Assembly: GCF_029784135.1 (NCBI RefSeq) | Contig: NC_073744.1 | Span: 105,171,266 to 105,235,265, forward strand | Source of the DNA: Toxorhynchites rutilus septentrionalis | Lineage: Eukaryota; Arthropoda; Insecta; Diptera; Culicidae | Length of the DNA: 64,000 nt | Direction of reading: 5' to 3' | Part shown: positions 11,901-23,700 of the stretch, one piece after another | How the letters are laid out: each line of letters opens with the position of its first letter | How positions within the stretch are numbered: the first letter of the stretch is position 1 | Position numbers and translations under genes: made by a program | Notes under the pieces: generated by a model | The model's input: only the letters and a program-made list of their open reading frames with translations | Told to the model about the DNA's origin: nothing | The model's database searches: none

Positions 11901-12643
11901 AATTAGTTTTTCAATGAAAATTAGTTTAATCTCACCAAAACCACCTGAGAAGTTTCATAAACATTGGATCCATTTCAAGATTGCCAAATTAGACGTCGTA
12001 AATTTAGCAGAAACAGTTTTATAAGTTTGGTCATTACAAAGCAAGTGGTCACAATTTATATTTATCATCATCAAGTGCAGCGGAAGGGTTCTTTTCTCGA
12101 ACTCCGACGATTACCAAGATTTTTCGGTTCGATTTTATGAGATTATTGTCAGCGGAGTTCTGGATGATTATCAGTTACTGAATAATAATTTTTAATTAAT
12201 TTATTTAATTGAATCATTCCATCAATGTACAGAGTGAATGCCCTGGAACATACAATTTTATAGGACAAGTATAGAACAAGCATATAACAAGTAAATGAAT
12301 TGATAAAAAGCATTCGTTTTTTTTGTTTTCACACTTTTACACACCTCTCTAATAATTTATTGGATTTTCAATGTTTTTCCCGTTTTAACTTGTTTTTCAC
12401 TTTGTGTTGTGTTTGTTGATATGTTGATAAATCACAATCGCCTCTTATGCAAAAATGAGTGTTGCCTCGGTATGTTGACAACTCTCTCAATTTTTCGGCA
12501 CCGATAATTCAGAGATGAACAAGCCTACGGCTGAAAATCTTTTCAATAAAGTAATTAGAAAATCTTGTGTCATAAGCTACATTTCATGATGGATTTTCGA
12601 CCGTCAATGTCCAACTAAACGTTTCGAATATAAATTATTCATT
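11901..12643. other. Spacer, nothing recognised
   Basis: The end of the ITmD37E relic fades into AT-rich DNA. There is no further coding block, and no element end was located. Confidence 0.4.
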
Positions 12644-13459
12644 TTAATTGTTATTAATATTGAAATCATCTTTTTCGAACAATCGAATTGATTCCTTGCT
12701 GTTTGTGTACAATAGAGCTTGCTCATCGTAGTTGTCAATAAGCGTGTCATAATTTTCCGTTGTCCTTTTCTTTGTGATAAAACTTCCCGCAAATGAATTT
12801 TTACCTGGAATAAAAAGCAAAAACTGGCAGTTTATGCTTCAAAATTTCAATCGTATAAACCAGTTATTTCTGTTCAATAGAGGTTTAGAGATTAGATAAC
12901 CGATTTTAGAATTTTTTTTGTATTACGCTGAATTGTACTGGTTTGTAAACATTTTCTAGCACTCTGTCAATGTATCTTTCATCTCAAATGAGATTCGAAT
13001 TTTAGCATATTGAAATTAGCATAAAAAATTCGGTAACAATAATATAGATTGTGGTAGTAGTAAAAGATGTTGAATTGCATCAATGAGATAAAACAGGAGA
13101 ACAGGTATTCACAATTAAGACTGAACTCATTCGTGATAGTATTTTTATTTCCGTAAGCATTTGGCAAACAGCGTTTTATCCGAATGTCTTTTTTTGAAAT
13201 AAATTCGAAAACACGTTAATTTAAGTTTGGAGAAGCAACACTTACTGTGGAACATTTTCGTCACTCTGCCAACCGAATTTAGATTCCTCAGGTTCACCGC
13301 TCGGGCACGAGTGTGTACAAAACGGACCGCCGACACTCCGGGCTGTAGATTCACTGAGCATTCACATTTGATACCTTTTTTGTCACGAGCCGTTAGCCAG
13401 TGCAGCAATGGAATTTCAAATGTTTTCCGGATATTTATTATAACTGCTCTTGTACACAT
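12644..13459 (-). CDS. Two-exon hypothetical protein, 124 aa
   Basis: Exon 1 runs 13459 to 13246 and ends at a GTAAG donor (13245-13241). Exon 2 begins at 12804, just after a pyrimidine-rich TTTTTATTCCAG acceptor, and ends with TAA at 12644-12646. Exon lengths are 214 and 161 nt; the join is in frame (codon AGT split 1/2) and gives 124 residues plus a stop. The N-terminal half is basic (RFVHTRARAVNLRNLNSVGR), compatible with a mitochondrial presequence; the C-terminal half is acidic and Asn-rich (SIRLFEKDDFNINNN). No known domain was recognised. The intron (12805-13245) holds a copy of the short repeat that also sits at 11420. This is the only candidate host gene here with coherent splice signals; chance remains possible because both exons are short. 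Confidence 0.5.
13070..13205. repeat. Second copy of the 11420-11575 repeat
   Basis: TTGAATTGCATCAATGAGAT at the left, CATTTGGCAAACAGCGTTTT in the middle and TTTTTTTGAAATAAAT at the right match the insertion at 11420-11575 with few differences. It lies within the intron of the predicted gene 12644-13459. Confidence 0.8.
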
Positions 13460-15146
13460 GTTTTCACTTGTCTTGTTGATGCAAATTTTTTAAAATACGA
13501 ATATATACGGCTTAAGAACAATTCAAACATTCACAATCAATGCCATAAACTGTATTTGTTAAACTTTATTACAAAGAACTTTCTTCGTATTTCCCGCTGC
13601 CACAACACATTGTTAGTGCACTGGCTATCATGAATCTCTGGCAATTGATATCCTCGCACTATCAGTTGCCATGAATGATTCCTGTACCGGGGGATCTGTT
13701 CACAGTGACAAACGGATTAAGACTAAAGAAATTCGCACCATCAGCCGTTAATATGTTTTTTTGCGCACAACCCTCTCAGTTAACTAATCTACACTCGTGT
13801 CTGTGCAGTTCAATGAATTTCCATTCACACCTTCGTGCGCTAAGATCCATCTCGTGCAAAGCTTTACTAATGCTTTTTTTTCTTCTGAATTTCGTGTACA
13901 CTATTCTTCCTTAACAGTTAATGATTGTTAAAGTAACATTGTACAGATATTCTATGTCCCGTATTGGCTACCAACACACCACTAGTAAAAAGCCGGCGCG
14001 ACGGAAAAGCCGAAACCAAAGAGAGAATTTGAGTAAAGCGCGAGAGAAACGCGAGTGGAGGAAGGATAAGCTCACCATACCACAAATATCTTAACTCGTG
14101 CACCGCCGATTCACGAACGATCAAGAGTGAGTAATGCTACCGTTGTATTCTATATGTATTGCCCGGATTTTACCGAAGCAAAATTAGTGTTGTACCAAAG
14201 CATGGTTCGTTATTACGCGGCAGGTTACAGGTTTCCACACAACGCTAAATTCATTGATGAGAAGCCGGCGAATATGCACTTACTTTGTGCTTTCTTCGTA
14301 AGGAAGTTTGTACACGAAAAGATATACATTTCCTATGATATGGAGTGTACAAATATTATATGACTTCTCCACTACTTACGCGTGTACATTGTAACCTCAA
14401 TAGATTTATAGTACATAAATAGATCAATAGTATTTGATAACTTATTGTTCGATTGATTGATTGTTTCTATTGTAGAAGCTATCTCGCGTCTGGCATTTAC
14501 CCCCTTATTAAATAACACTTTATCTCAGCTGTCGTACGCAATGTGGCATAAACAGCAAATAGAATGCTCTGGAAATATCTAATTTTATACTGAATTAAAA
14601 ATAAATGAACATAATGTATTTATTGAAAAGAAAACTGCAATAGAAACTTATCGTTTTCTCGTGAATATTCACGGTAAATATGCAAACAATTATTTCGACG
14701 AACCTAATATGTTGACTCTAAATACTTGAAAGCGCTGGTTGAAGATTCAATCAGAATTGACAAAATTAACGGCAACAGAAAATGTTGTTCGACCTCCTGC
14801 AACCACTGGGAATGACTCAATAAGCTAGTAAGTGAGCTCCACGTGAATTATAATTAAGAAAACGTCTGATTCTATCGGAAACAATGTCATAGTACTTCAA
14901 AAGTTGGTTCGCGTAGAAAAGTCATTTGTTGTTGACCCATTCCAGCGTGACGTGACAACGTTTCTCGTAACTCGTGTCGAGAAAATTCAAACTCGAATGG
15001 AATTGATTTTAATATTATGTAGCTTTTTCGAGTTTATATTTTAAGTGTACTAGATTTCAAGAACAATTTGTCTCGAAGGGAAATTTTCAATATTTCTTCG
15101 ACAAATTCAAGATACCCGATGTAGTGATGGTACTCATATAAACATT
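13460..15146. other. Non-coding region with a short GC-richer island
   Basis: Only short frames are present. The part 13980-14120 is richer in GC (AAAAGCCGGCGCGACGG, GCGCGAGAGAAACGCGAG) and is followed by a donor-like GAGTGAGT at about 14126, so it could be an untranslated first exon or promoter on the plus strand, but no partner exon was found. Confidence 0.35.
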
Positions 15147-15380
15147 CTAAGGTCTTCGGAAAATGAACACATGTACTTTTTTCCACTTCGAAGCTTCCCG
15201 CACCGGGGTCCCTCGCTCATTAGGTGCTTTCTTTAGACTGTCCCATAATTTGTGAGAAATCCTCTTCGCATCAGGGGTATTCAACAAATTTCGGGCGAGA
15301 TCCGAATGTTCTTCCATGAACTCCGTCAAATGTTCCTCTTGGGAAGAGTTGATGCTTATTGTATTTCTTTGTGATTTCAT
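15147..15380 (-). pseudogene. Zeste-like Myb/SANT DNA-binding domain, truncated
   Basis: Minus-strand translation starts MKSQRNTISINSSQEEHLTE and continues with MEEHSDLARNLLNTPDAKR, LWDSLKKAPNERGTPVREA and SKWKKV. This is the pattern of the Myb/SANT-like domain of regulatory protein zeste and of PIF/Harbinger-associated proteins (Myb_DNA-bind_5 type): an acidic start, helix with LxxFMEEHxDLA, then LWxxLxxxLNxxGPPxRxxxxWKKVW. The WKKVW end is replaced by WKKVHVFIFRRP and a stop, so the third helix is cut and the protein is broken or is a lone exon. It could be a host gene fragment or part of a Harbinger element; no transposase was seen nearby. Confidence 0.6.
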
Positions 15381-15470
15381 AGTGCTAAAATAACAAGTTA
15401 TTAATTATGCAACATACTAAACATATTGTATTTATACTCACATACAGGTACAAATAGACGTCAAAACCAA

Positions 15471-16203
15471 AGGAAATACAATTGAAATTTTATTTAATAT
15501 TCGGTTTAGTATAGTAATGCATCGAAATCCGGACGCTTAAGCGCTTACGAATATAACTTCAACTACTAAAAAATATTGACATTCAATATCATTAAAAATT
15601 AACGTTCCTATGGAATTAGAAGGCCTTCATCTATGTTATAATCATAGAACTCCACAAAATCATGTTATATTTGTTCAAAATTTGAAATTTCTTTCACCGT
15701 GTCGTGATTTTGAATCCGGACACTTTTTTAATTATGCTTGGAAATCCGGACACTTTTGCTTTTAAATCCGGACACGTGTTTTCTTTGCAATTCTTTGGGA
15801 TAAATTATTTATTAATTATTGTAGAACTTATTAACGGGTGCGTCATAACATTCTGCGTCAAAGAAAATACTATTGAAATTTTATTTGATATAAGGTTTAG
15901 TATAGTAATGCATCGAAATACGGACGCTTAAGCGCTTACGAATATAACTTCAACTACTAAAAAATATTGACATATCATATCATCAAAAATTAGCGTTCTT
16001 ATGGAATTAGAAGGCTTTCATCTATGTTCTAATCACAGAACTCCACAAAATCATGCTATATTTGTTCAAAATTTAAAATTTCTTCCATCGTGTCGTGATT
16101 TTAAATCCGGACACTTTTTTAATCATGCTTGTAAATCCGCACACTTTTGCTTTTAAATCCGGACATCTTTGCAATTCTTCGAGAGAAATTATTTATTAAT
16201 TAC
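15471..16203. repeat. Tandem duplication of a 390-bp unit with ATCCGGACAC motifs
   Basis: Unit 1 starts at 15471 and unit 2 at 15861. Both contain TATAGTAATGCATCGAAAT, CGGACGCTTAAGCGCTTACG, AACTCCACAAAATCATG and three spaced copies of AAATCCGGACAC, and end with ATTATTTATTAATTA. Unit 2 is slightly shorter. No coding capacity. Confidence 0.85.
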
Positions 16204-16263
16204 TAGCTGACCCGGCAAACTTCGTCCCGCCCAAAATTTGTTTTTTGTTAGCAATACCTTCAA

Positions 16264-17855
16264 GGCAGTCGTGTAATGTAATATTCCTCCTACATTCTCA
16301 TCAAGCTTCACGGTTCCGTCCAGTATTTGTGCAGTTTCCAACGATGAAGATCGGTCTTTCCGGGAGCATTTATGTATAACTTTTTACTGCATGCAAATTC
16401 ATGAAATTTTGGGTAAAACTTGTTTAGAATGCAATGTTTACATGTGCAAAGTTTCGAATCAATCTTTGAAGTGGTTATCGTGATGGCTTCCAAGCAAGAA
16501 GTGCTTTGACAAAAAATATGTTCACGGTTGTGGAGAATCAAGGCCAGTCCAACAGATGGATTGCGAAACAGTTGGGAATCAACCATTCGATTGAGTCCCA
16601 TGTGTAAAATCCTTCAAGCTGGAGGAAAGCGAAGGGAGGCATTACTTCAATCGCAATCCGAACCTTTCGATTCGGGACAAGGTCAAGAAGGTCAATTCTT
16701 CCGTCTGATTCGACAATAAAGCCAATAAATAGTTGTCTTAGAATAAGACAACTATTGAGTGTTTTGGTCGAAAAATTATTCAAGATTACCTTAGTATGGG
16801 TTCCCTCTCATTGCTCGATTCCGGGGAATGAGAAAGCGGACTCGCTAGCTAAGGTGGGCGCTTTAGAAGGCACACTTTTTGAAAGGCAAATTGCTTATAA
16901 TGAATTTTTCCACATTCCTCGTCAGTATACGCTCGTAAGTTGGCAGCGCATGTGGAGTGGTGATGAGTTCGGTCGTTGGTTACACACGATTATCCCTAAG
17001 GTCTCGACGAGGGCATGGTTCAAGGGATTGAATGTAGGTCGTGATTTCATTCGCGTGATATCTCGGCATATGTCCAATCACTACAACCTAAACGCGCATC
17101 TCTATCGCATTGGGCTCGCAGCAAACAATCTTTGTAATTGTGGCGATGGCTACCACGACATCGAGCATGTTGTCTGGTCGTGTATCCGGTTCCATGCTGC
17201 TCGCTCTCAGCTCTCTAGAGCACTGAGAGCACAAGGCAGACAATCGGATATCCCCGTCCGGGATATCTTAGGTAGCCGGGATCCTGATCTTCTGCTTCAT
17301 CTATACCTGTTCCTCAGAAACGCCGATGTCAACGTTTAATGATGTTTCCTTCGTTGTGTCCCCGTTTCATATCCCTCCTATCCGATCGATAAACTTTTAC
17401 TTAGTCGCGGCAATACATACACACACTCTTTACAGACACACGGGCCAAAGGTTGTGCAATCCACTGATCATTCAACAAGAGCCAAAGGTTGTACCGCTCA
17501 TGACAACTCTACACGAGCTGATGATTGCGCCGCCATTCTATCCTGGATTCCTCGAGTCGAGAAAGACGCACCACGCTAGATATGGGGTACAGACTAGGGG
17601 GGCGTTGCTGATTAATGGTCAGCTGCATCCCAATAGGAAGTATCCCGTGTCGGGCACACGTACAGAGCATCGAAGACTGCGACATACCAATTATGAGAAC
17701 ACTTGTAATACTAACCTCGAGTCAACCGCGAGTAATCGGTTACATATTACTAACATAGTCTAAGCAAACATTGTCAAAATATTGAACTCCCGACCCCGTT
17801 AGGCTGACGCCATATGAGCCTTAATAAAATATATATTTTGGATAAAAAAAAAAAA
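16264..17855 (+). mobile_element. Chimeric retrocopy: ITmD37E fragment joined to I-clade 3' end
   Basis: The 14 bases AGCAATACCTTCAA occur at 16250-16263 and again at 17856-17869, right after an A-tail, so the whole interval was inserted by target-primed reverse transcription. The first about 459 bp copy the DNA-transposon relic at 10826-11283 (about 99% identical). At 16722-16753 a small hairpin (AATAGTTGTCTTA then TAAGACAACTATT) forms the junction. From about 16741 onward it is an I-clade element: RNase H motifs WVPSHCSIPGNEKADSLAK and CNCGDGYHDIEHVVWSC, an open frame ending at 17339, then a 3' UTR. The I part matches the copy at 28775-30811. It is a 5'-truncated dead copy; the foreign 5' segment suggests template switching. 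Confidence 0.85.
16741..17339 (+). pseudogene. C-terminal RNase H of I-clade ORF2, 5'-truncated
   Basis: The open frame covers the last about 195 residues of an I-clade ORF2. It holds the end of the RNase H domain (VWVPSHCSIPGNEKADSLAK) and a C-terminal Cys/His-rich module (LCNCGDGYHDIEHVVWSC, resembling CxC-H-C) that all I copies here share. The reverse transcriptase and endonuclease are absent, and the normal start is lost in the chimeric junction, so it encodes no working protein. Confidence 0.85.
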
Positions 17856-18334
17856 AGCAATACCTTCAAACATTAACGATTTCTTACTATGAGCAAGTTC
17901 ATGGGTCCAATCGCAGAACGTTCATTGATTGATCTTCTAATCGACCCCGTTCAATTTTGTATGGCAGCTCCTTCTGGGAGAGGAGGGTAGAATGTCTAAC
18001 CACCGTAATAACATTTATAACACCCTAAAATCTCCACATGTAAAATTTGGTTTCATTTGCTTGATTAATTCTCGAGTTATGCAGAAATTTGTGTTTCATT
18101 TGTATGGCAGCCCCACCTAAGAGAGGGGGAGGAGTATCTAACCACCATAGAATCATTTATTGCACCCTAAAACCTCCACATTGCAAAATTTGGTTCCATT
18201 TGCTTGACTAATTCTCGAGTAATGCAGAAATTTGTGTTTCATTTGCATGGCAGCCCCCTCTTAGAGTCTACCCACAATAGGATCATTTATTGCACCCTAA
18301 AACCTTCACATGCATATTTGGTTTCATTTGCTTG

Positions 18335-19286
18335 CAGGGTTGCCACATTTAAATCTGTAAAAGTTTCTGAAAAAATCTGTATATCTGTATTTTAAAAAAT
18401 CTGTATCAACAAACTAACGGAAAAAATTAATTGAAGGGTTTATTTTAATTTTGAATTTATTTTTCTTATTTATGATTTGTTAAAGTCATATCAATACAAC
18501 AAAATAAATCATAAAAATAATTGAAAATTGAAAATTGAAAATAGTATATTTTTCAATATTAGAAAAAAGGTTGAAAAATCGAACATTTTTTTAGTGAGGA
18601 GCAGGGTTGCCACCAGTGTCGAAAATATTCACCTTCACGACACTCAAATACGGCGAATTTCAGCCTGCCTTGTATTGATAACCTACTGCTCAAGCGAAAG
18701 TCGATAAACAATAAACAACACTATCAATGAACACCCGTGGAATGAACATCAACATCAGCTTGCCATGAAGTTCATTTTTCATTTGCATCTTTATTTTCGT
18801 AATGGTATTCGTAACGTAAAAATTGAAGATCATTGCGTGTTAGTGAAAATCAAAGCATAACATTCAACTTCAACCAATTGAGAGTGAAATCGATTAATGG
18901 TAAAGCATGGCATTCATTACTCAAAATTCTTGTTTTTGACGACTTCGGCAATAGAATGTATAGATAACTCTTGCTATGTTTTATGAATTTACTCCCGATT
19001 GGCCGGAAATGGCATACTCATAAATGGCATAAAAACTCACTGCAAGCGATGAAGATCAACTTAATTTTCGTGATAATCACATTAAATTATTGACAGTAAT
19101 GAAAGTGCCTGAATGCAGGCTTTCCGAAATTCGTTCATGCTGTTTTCGTTCAAAATTCACGCGTCTCGACTCATGTGTTATACTCATTATGACAGATATG
19201 GTGTTGAGTTTAAACAGAAGAGAATTTATGCGACACTGGGAAAAAACTAATTCTTTCATTCGTGAATAAATTTTGATAATTTGTGG
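18335..19286. other. Non-coding DNA with several hAT-like ends
   Basis: CAGGGTTGCCACATTTAAAT at 18335 and CAGGGTTGCCACCAGTG at 18602 match the end style of the element at 7790. Repeated AAATCTGTA motifs follow the first. No facing right ends with a target duplication were established, and no genes are seen. Confidence 0.4.
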
Positions 19287-19458
19287 CACTGGTTGCCACA
19301 TTTACAGAATATTCTGTATTTTACAGACTTTTCGCCAAATTTAAGATACAGTATCTGTATATACAGAATTACAGATTTTCAGCAAAAATGCAGAATTTAC
19401 AGATTTTTTAAAATTCATTTTCAAGTATTGAATCTATTACAGCGCATACATAGATACC

Positions 19459-20683
19459 TTTTTTTTTATAATTCGTTTATTTGTACAGGCTCAGTTACAT
19501 AGGTTTAAAGAAGCCAAACTCTCAACTATACTTTTACTATTAACATGTTTTCTTAATTCTACGGTTAATGAAATAGGAAACCGATTACTCGCGGTCGACT
19601 CGAGTTTAGAAGGGTGACACATTTTCTTTAGGAAAAGGATGGGATGTAAGGAGATTGTAACCATGTTCACACTCACACTCACACTCACTTTCACATTCAT
19701 ACTCACACATCACACTGAATTCTTAAACTATCCTCACATCTAATATGTATTAACAATTTAACTTATTCTAATGTTAGGGAACCGATAGCTCGCGACGGAC
19801 GAAAAGGAGGAGAAAATGGGGGGGAAAGGATGTAAGAACAATCACACTCGAAGATCGATATCTTTAAGGAAAACATATATTTGGGACATGTAATCAAGGT
19901 CTAACCGAGCCAACACATCTCTCACCGGCACATTGGGCTGCCTTCCTCGAGCCCGAAGGGAGTTTTCTAAATTCGATCTGGCGACAAAATATAGCTCGCA
20001 CGACCAAACAACGTGTTCGATGTCGTGGTAACCATGGCCACAAACGCAGAGATTGCTGTCGGCAAGCTTGAAACGAAAAAGCAGCGCATCTAAAGAACAG
20101 TGATTGGACATGAGTCGGGAGAAGGTCCGAATAAAGTCCCGACTCAAGTCCAGACTTTTGAACCATGGTTTGAGGCTAACCTTAGGGATAATCGAGTGGA
20201 ACCACCGGCCCAATTCATCTTCGTTCCACTTACGTTGCCAGTTAGCGATGGTATTTTTACGAACTAAAGAATAAAATTCATTGAAGGCGATTTGACGCTG
20301 ATAAATATCGCCTTCAATTGCACCTACCTTTGCTAATGAGTCAGCCCTCTCATTACCCGAAATGGAGCAATGTGAAGGGACCCAGACAAAGGTAATGACA
20401 TAACAGCGTCTGGATAAAGCACTCAAAATTTCTCGTATTCTCTCAAGGAAGTACGGCGAGTGCTTTTCCGGCCTCACTGAACGGATAGCTTCGACAGAGC
20501 TAAGACTATCCGTTACAATGTAATAGTGTTCAACAGGTCGTGAGGCGACGTTGTCCAGCGCCCAGTGTATTGCTGCCAATTCAGCAATATATACTGAGCA
20601 AGGATACTGAAGACTGTGTGAGGTGCTAAAAAATACGTTGAACACTCCAAATCCTATGGACTCATTCATAGAGGACCCATCAG
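19459..20683 (-). mobile_element. 5'-truncated I-clade element, family A copy 1
   Basis: The 14 bases TACATAGATACCTT flank it at 19447-19460 and 20684-20697; the poly-A end (T-run near 19459-19468 on the plus strand) lies to the left, so the element reads on the minus strand. It retains the RNase H domain: TDGSSMNESIGFGVFN, VYIAELAAIHWALD, IVTDSLSSVEAIRSVRPEKH and WVPSHCSISGNERADSLAK, then the C-terminal CVCGHGYHDIEHVVWSC module; the frame ends at 19842. Everything upstream of RNase H is absent because of 5' truncation at insertion. It lies inside the hAT-like remnant, 37 bp from the oppositely oriented copy 2. Confidence 0.92.
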
Positions 20684-20733
20684 TACATAGATACCTTGAT
20701 TCATAAAAATGTTGAACGCAACGCAACGAGATG

Positions 20734-23700
20734 AAGGCCTCCCAATCTATGGTGGGATAGCATATGTTCCAAGCTTTATGTAGAAAAATCGAATGCATTT
20801 AAAGCTTTTCGGAAACGTGGAACCCCTGAAATTTTTCAGACGTATTTGGACCTTGAAAATCAATTTAAAAACTTGATCAAAGGGAAAAAACGTGCTTATT
20901 GGCGAAATTTCGTGGGAGGTTTGTCACGAGAAACGTCAATGAAAAAATTATGGAAAGTGGCTCGAAACATGAGAAATCGCTCTTCAACGAATGAAAGCGA
21001 AGAATATTCACATCGATGGATTTTGAATTTTGCACGGAAGGTTTGTCCTGATTCCGCTCCTGTGCAAAAAATTGTTCGAGATATACCACAAGGTAGGTGC
21101 GATCTTGATTCCGAGTTTTCGATGGTAGAATTCTCTCTTGCTCTGCTTTTATGTAACAATTCTGCTCCGGGATCGGATAGAATTATGTTCAACTTGCTGA
21201 AAAACCTCCCTGATGTGGCGAAACATCGCTTGTTGAATTTATTCAATCGGTTTCTGGAGCATAATATTGTTCCAGATGATTGGAGACAAGTACGAGTTAT
21301 AGCTGTTCAAAAACCCGGAAAGCCCGCGTCCGACTTCAATTCGTACCGCCCAATAGCAATGCTGTCTTGTATACGGAAATTGTTGGAGAAAATGATCTTG
21401 TTTCGCCTTGATCGATGGGTTGAAACGAATGGCCTACTCTCAGATACACAATATGGGTTCCGCAGGGGCAAGGGGACGAATGATTGTCTTGCGTTGCTTT
21501 CTTCAGTAATTCAAATGGCTTACGCCGAAAAAAAACAAATGGCTTCAGTATTCTTGGACATAAAGGGGGCCTTTGATTCTGTTTCAATAGAGGTTTTGTC
21601 AGACAAATTACACTCTCGGGGTCTGCCGCCTCTATTGAATAATATGTTATATAATTTGCTTTGTGAGAAACATTTGAACTTTTCTCACGGAGATTCGGCA
21701 GTAAGTCGGGTCTCTTACATGGGCCTCCCCCAGGGCTCATGTTTAAGCCCCCTTTTGTACAACTTCTATGTAAGCGACATCGACAATTGCCTTACACAAA
21801 ATTGCAGCCTAAGACAACTTGCAGATGATGGAGTGGTGTCTGTCGTAGGATCAAACGAATCCGACCTGCAAGGACCCTTACAAGATACTTTGAACAATTT
21901 TTCAACCTGGGCCATTGGGCTAGGGATCGAATTCTCCACGGAGAAAACAGAGATGATGGTTTTTTCTAGGAAGCATAGACCAGCAAAACCAAAGCTTCAA
22001 CTTTTGGGTAAACCGATCACTCATGCTATGTCATTCAAGTATCTTGGGGTCTGGTTCGACTCCAAATGTACTTGGGGGGCCCATATTAGGTATCTGAGTA
22101 AAAAATGTCAACAAAGAATAAACTTTCTCCGTACAATTACCGGCACCTGGTGGGGAGCCCATCCCGAAGATCTTATTATGTTGTATCGAACAACTATTCT
22201 CTCAGTGATGGAGTATGGCAGTTTCTGTTTTCAATCAGCTGCCAAAACACACCTCATTAAACTCGAGCGAATTCAGTATCTTTGTCTCCGTATTGCGTTG
22301 GGATGTATGCCCTCAACGCATACCATGAGTCTCGAGGTTTTGGCAGGCGTACTCCCACTAAAAGATCGCTTCAATTTATTATCTCTTCGGTTCCTCATCC
22401 GGTGTAAGGTTATGAATCCATTGGTGATCGGAAATTTTGAGCAATTGATCGAGCTAAATTTTCATTCTAGATTCATGAGTTCATATCATGAATTCACCTC
22501 TATGCAGGTTGTTCCTTCTTCGTATATTCCCAACCGTGTTTGTTTTACTGACTACATCAATTCCTCTGTACATTTCGATCTGTTCATGAAGGAGAAAATC
22601 CATGAAAATCCAGATTATCTTAGATTGGGGTTCGTTCCTACAATCTTCAATGCAAAGTATGGGCGTATCAATTGTGATAATATATACTTTACTGATGGGT
22701 CCTCTATGAATGAGTCCACAGGATTTGGAGTGTTCAACGTATTTTTTAGCACCTCACACAGTCTTCAGAATCCTTGCTCGGTATATATTGCTGAATTGGC
22801 AGCGATATACTGGGCGCTGGACAGCGTCGCCTCACGACCTGTTGAACACTATTACATTGTAACGGATAGTCTTAGCTCTGTCGAAGCTATCCGTTCAGTG
22901 AGGCCGGAAAAGCACTCGCCGTACTTCCTTGAGAGAATACGAGAAATTTTGAGTGCTTTATCCAGACGCTGTTATGTCATTACCTTTGTCTGGGTCCCTT
23001 CACATTGCTCAATTCCGGGTAATGAGAGGGCTGACTCATTGGCAAAGGTAGGTGCAATTGAAGGCGATATATATCAGCGTCAAATCGCCTTCAATGAATT
23101 TTATTCTTTAGTTCGCAAAAATACCATCGCTAACTGGCAACGCAAGTGGAATGAAGATGAATTGGGCCGGTGGTTTCACTCGATTATCCCAAAGGTTAGC
23201 CTCAAACCGTGGTTCAAAAGTCTGGATTTGAGTCGGGACTTTATTCGCACCTTCTCCCGACTCATGTCCAATCACTGTTCGTTAGATGCACTACTCTTCC
23301 GTTTCAATCTTGCCAGCAGCAATCTCTGCGTTTGTGGCCAAGGTTATCACGACATCGAGCACGTTGTTTGGTCGTGCGAGGTGTATCTGGTCGCCAGATC
23401 GAATTTAGAAAACTCCCTTCGGGCCCGAGGAAGACAGCCCAATGTGCCGGTGAGAGATGTGTTGGCCCGGTTAGACCTTGATTACATGTCCCATATATAT
23501 GTTTTCCTTAAAGCTATAGATCTTCGTGTGTGATTGTCCCTACATCCTTATACCCTCCTTTCCTTCCTTTGCGGGTAATTCGTCCCCTTGCTATAAATAG
23601 TAGAATAAGTTGAAATGTAAATAAACTATAGATATACGAATAGATTTAAGAATTGAGTGCTCATCAACATTGTTACAATTTCCTTATATCCCATCCTTCT

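Larger units (their letters stand above)
16203..18334. repeat. Dispersed repeat (CTAGCTGACCCGGCAAACTT family), split by an insertion
   Basis: The left end CTAGCTGACCCGGCAAACTT at 16203 is a sequence found widely in insect genomes. After the chimeric insertion (16264-17855), the repeat continues at 17856 with internal tandem units of about 142 bp marked by TGTATGGCAGC at about 17958, 18099 and 18243. Each unit contains CTAACCACC, a CACCCTAAAA motif and TTAATTCTCGAG. A reverse-oriented fragment is at 51770-52000. The superfamily was not recognised. Confidence 0.65.

Noticed and set aside
21336..21740. Minus-strand 134-residue frame (also at 59564-59968)
   Set aside because: Antisense shadow of the reverse transcriptase domain, repeated in both family A copies for that reason.
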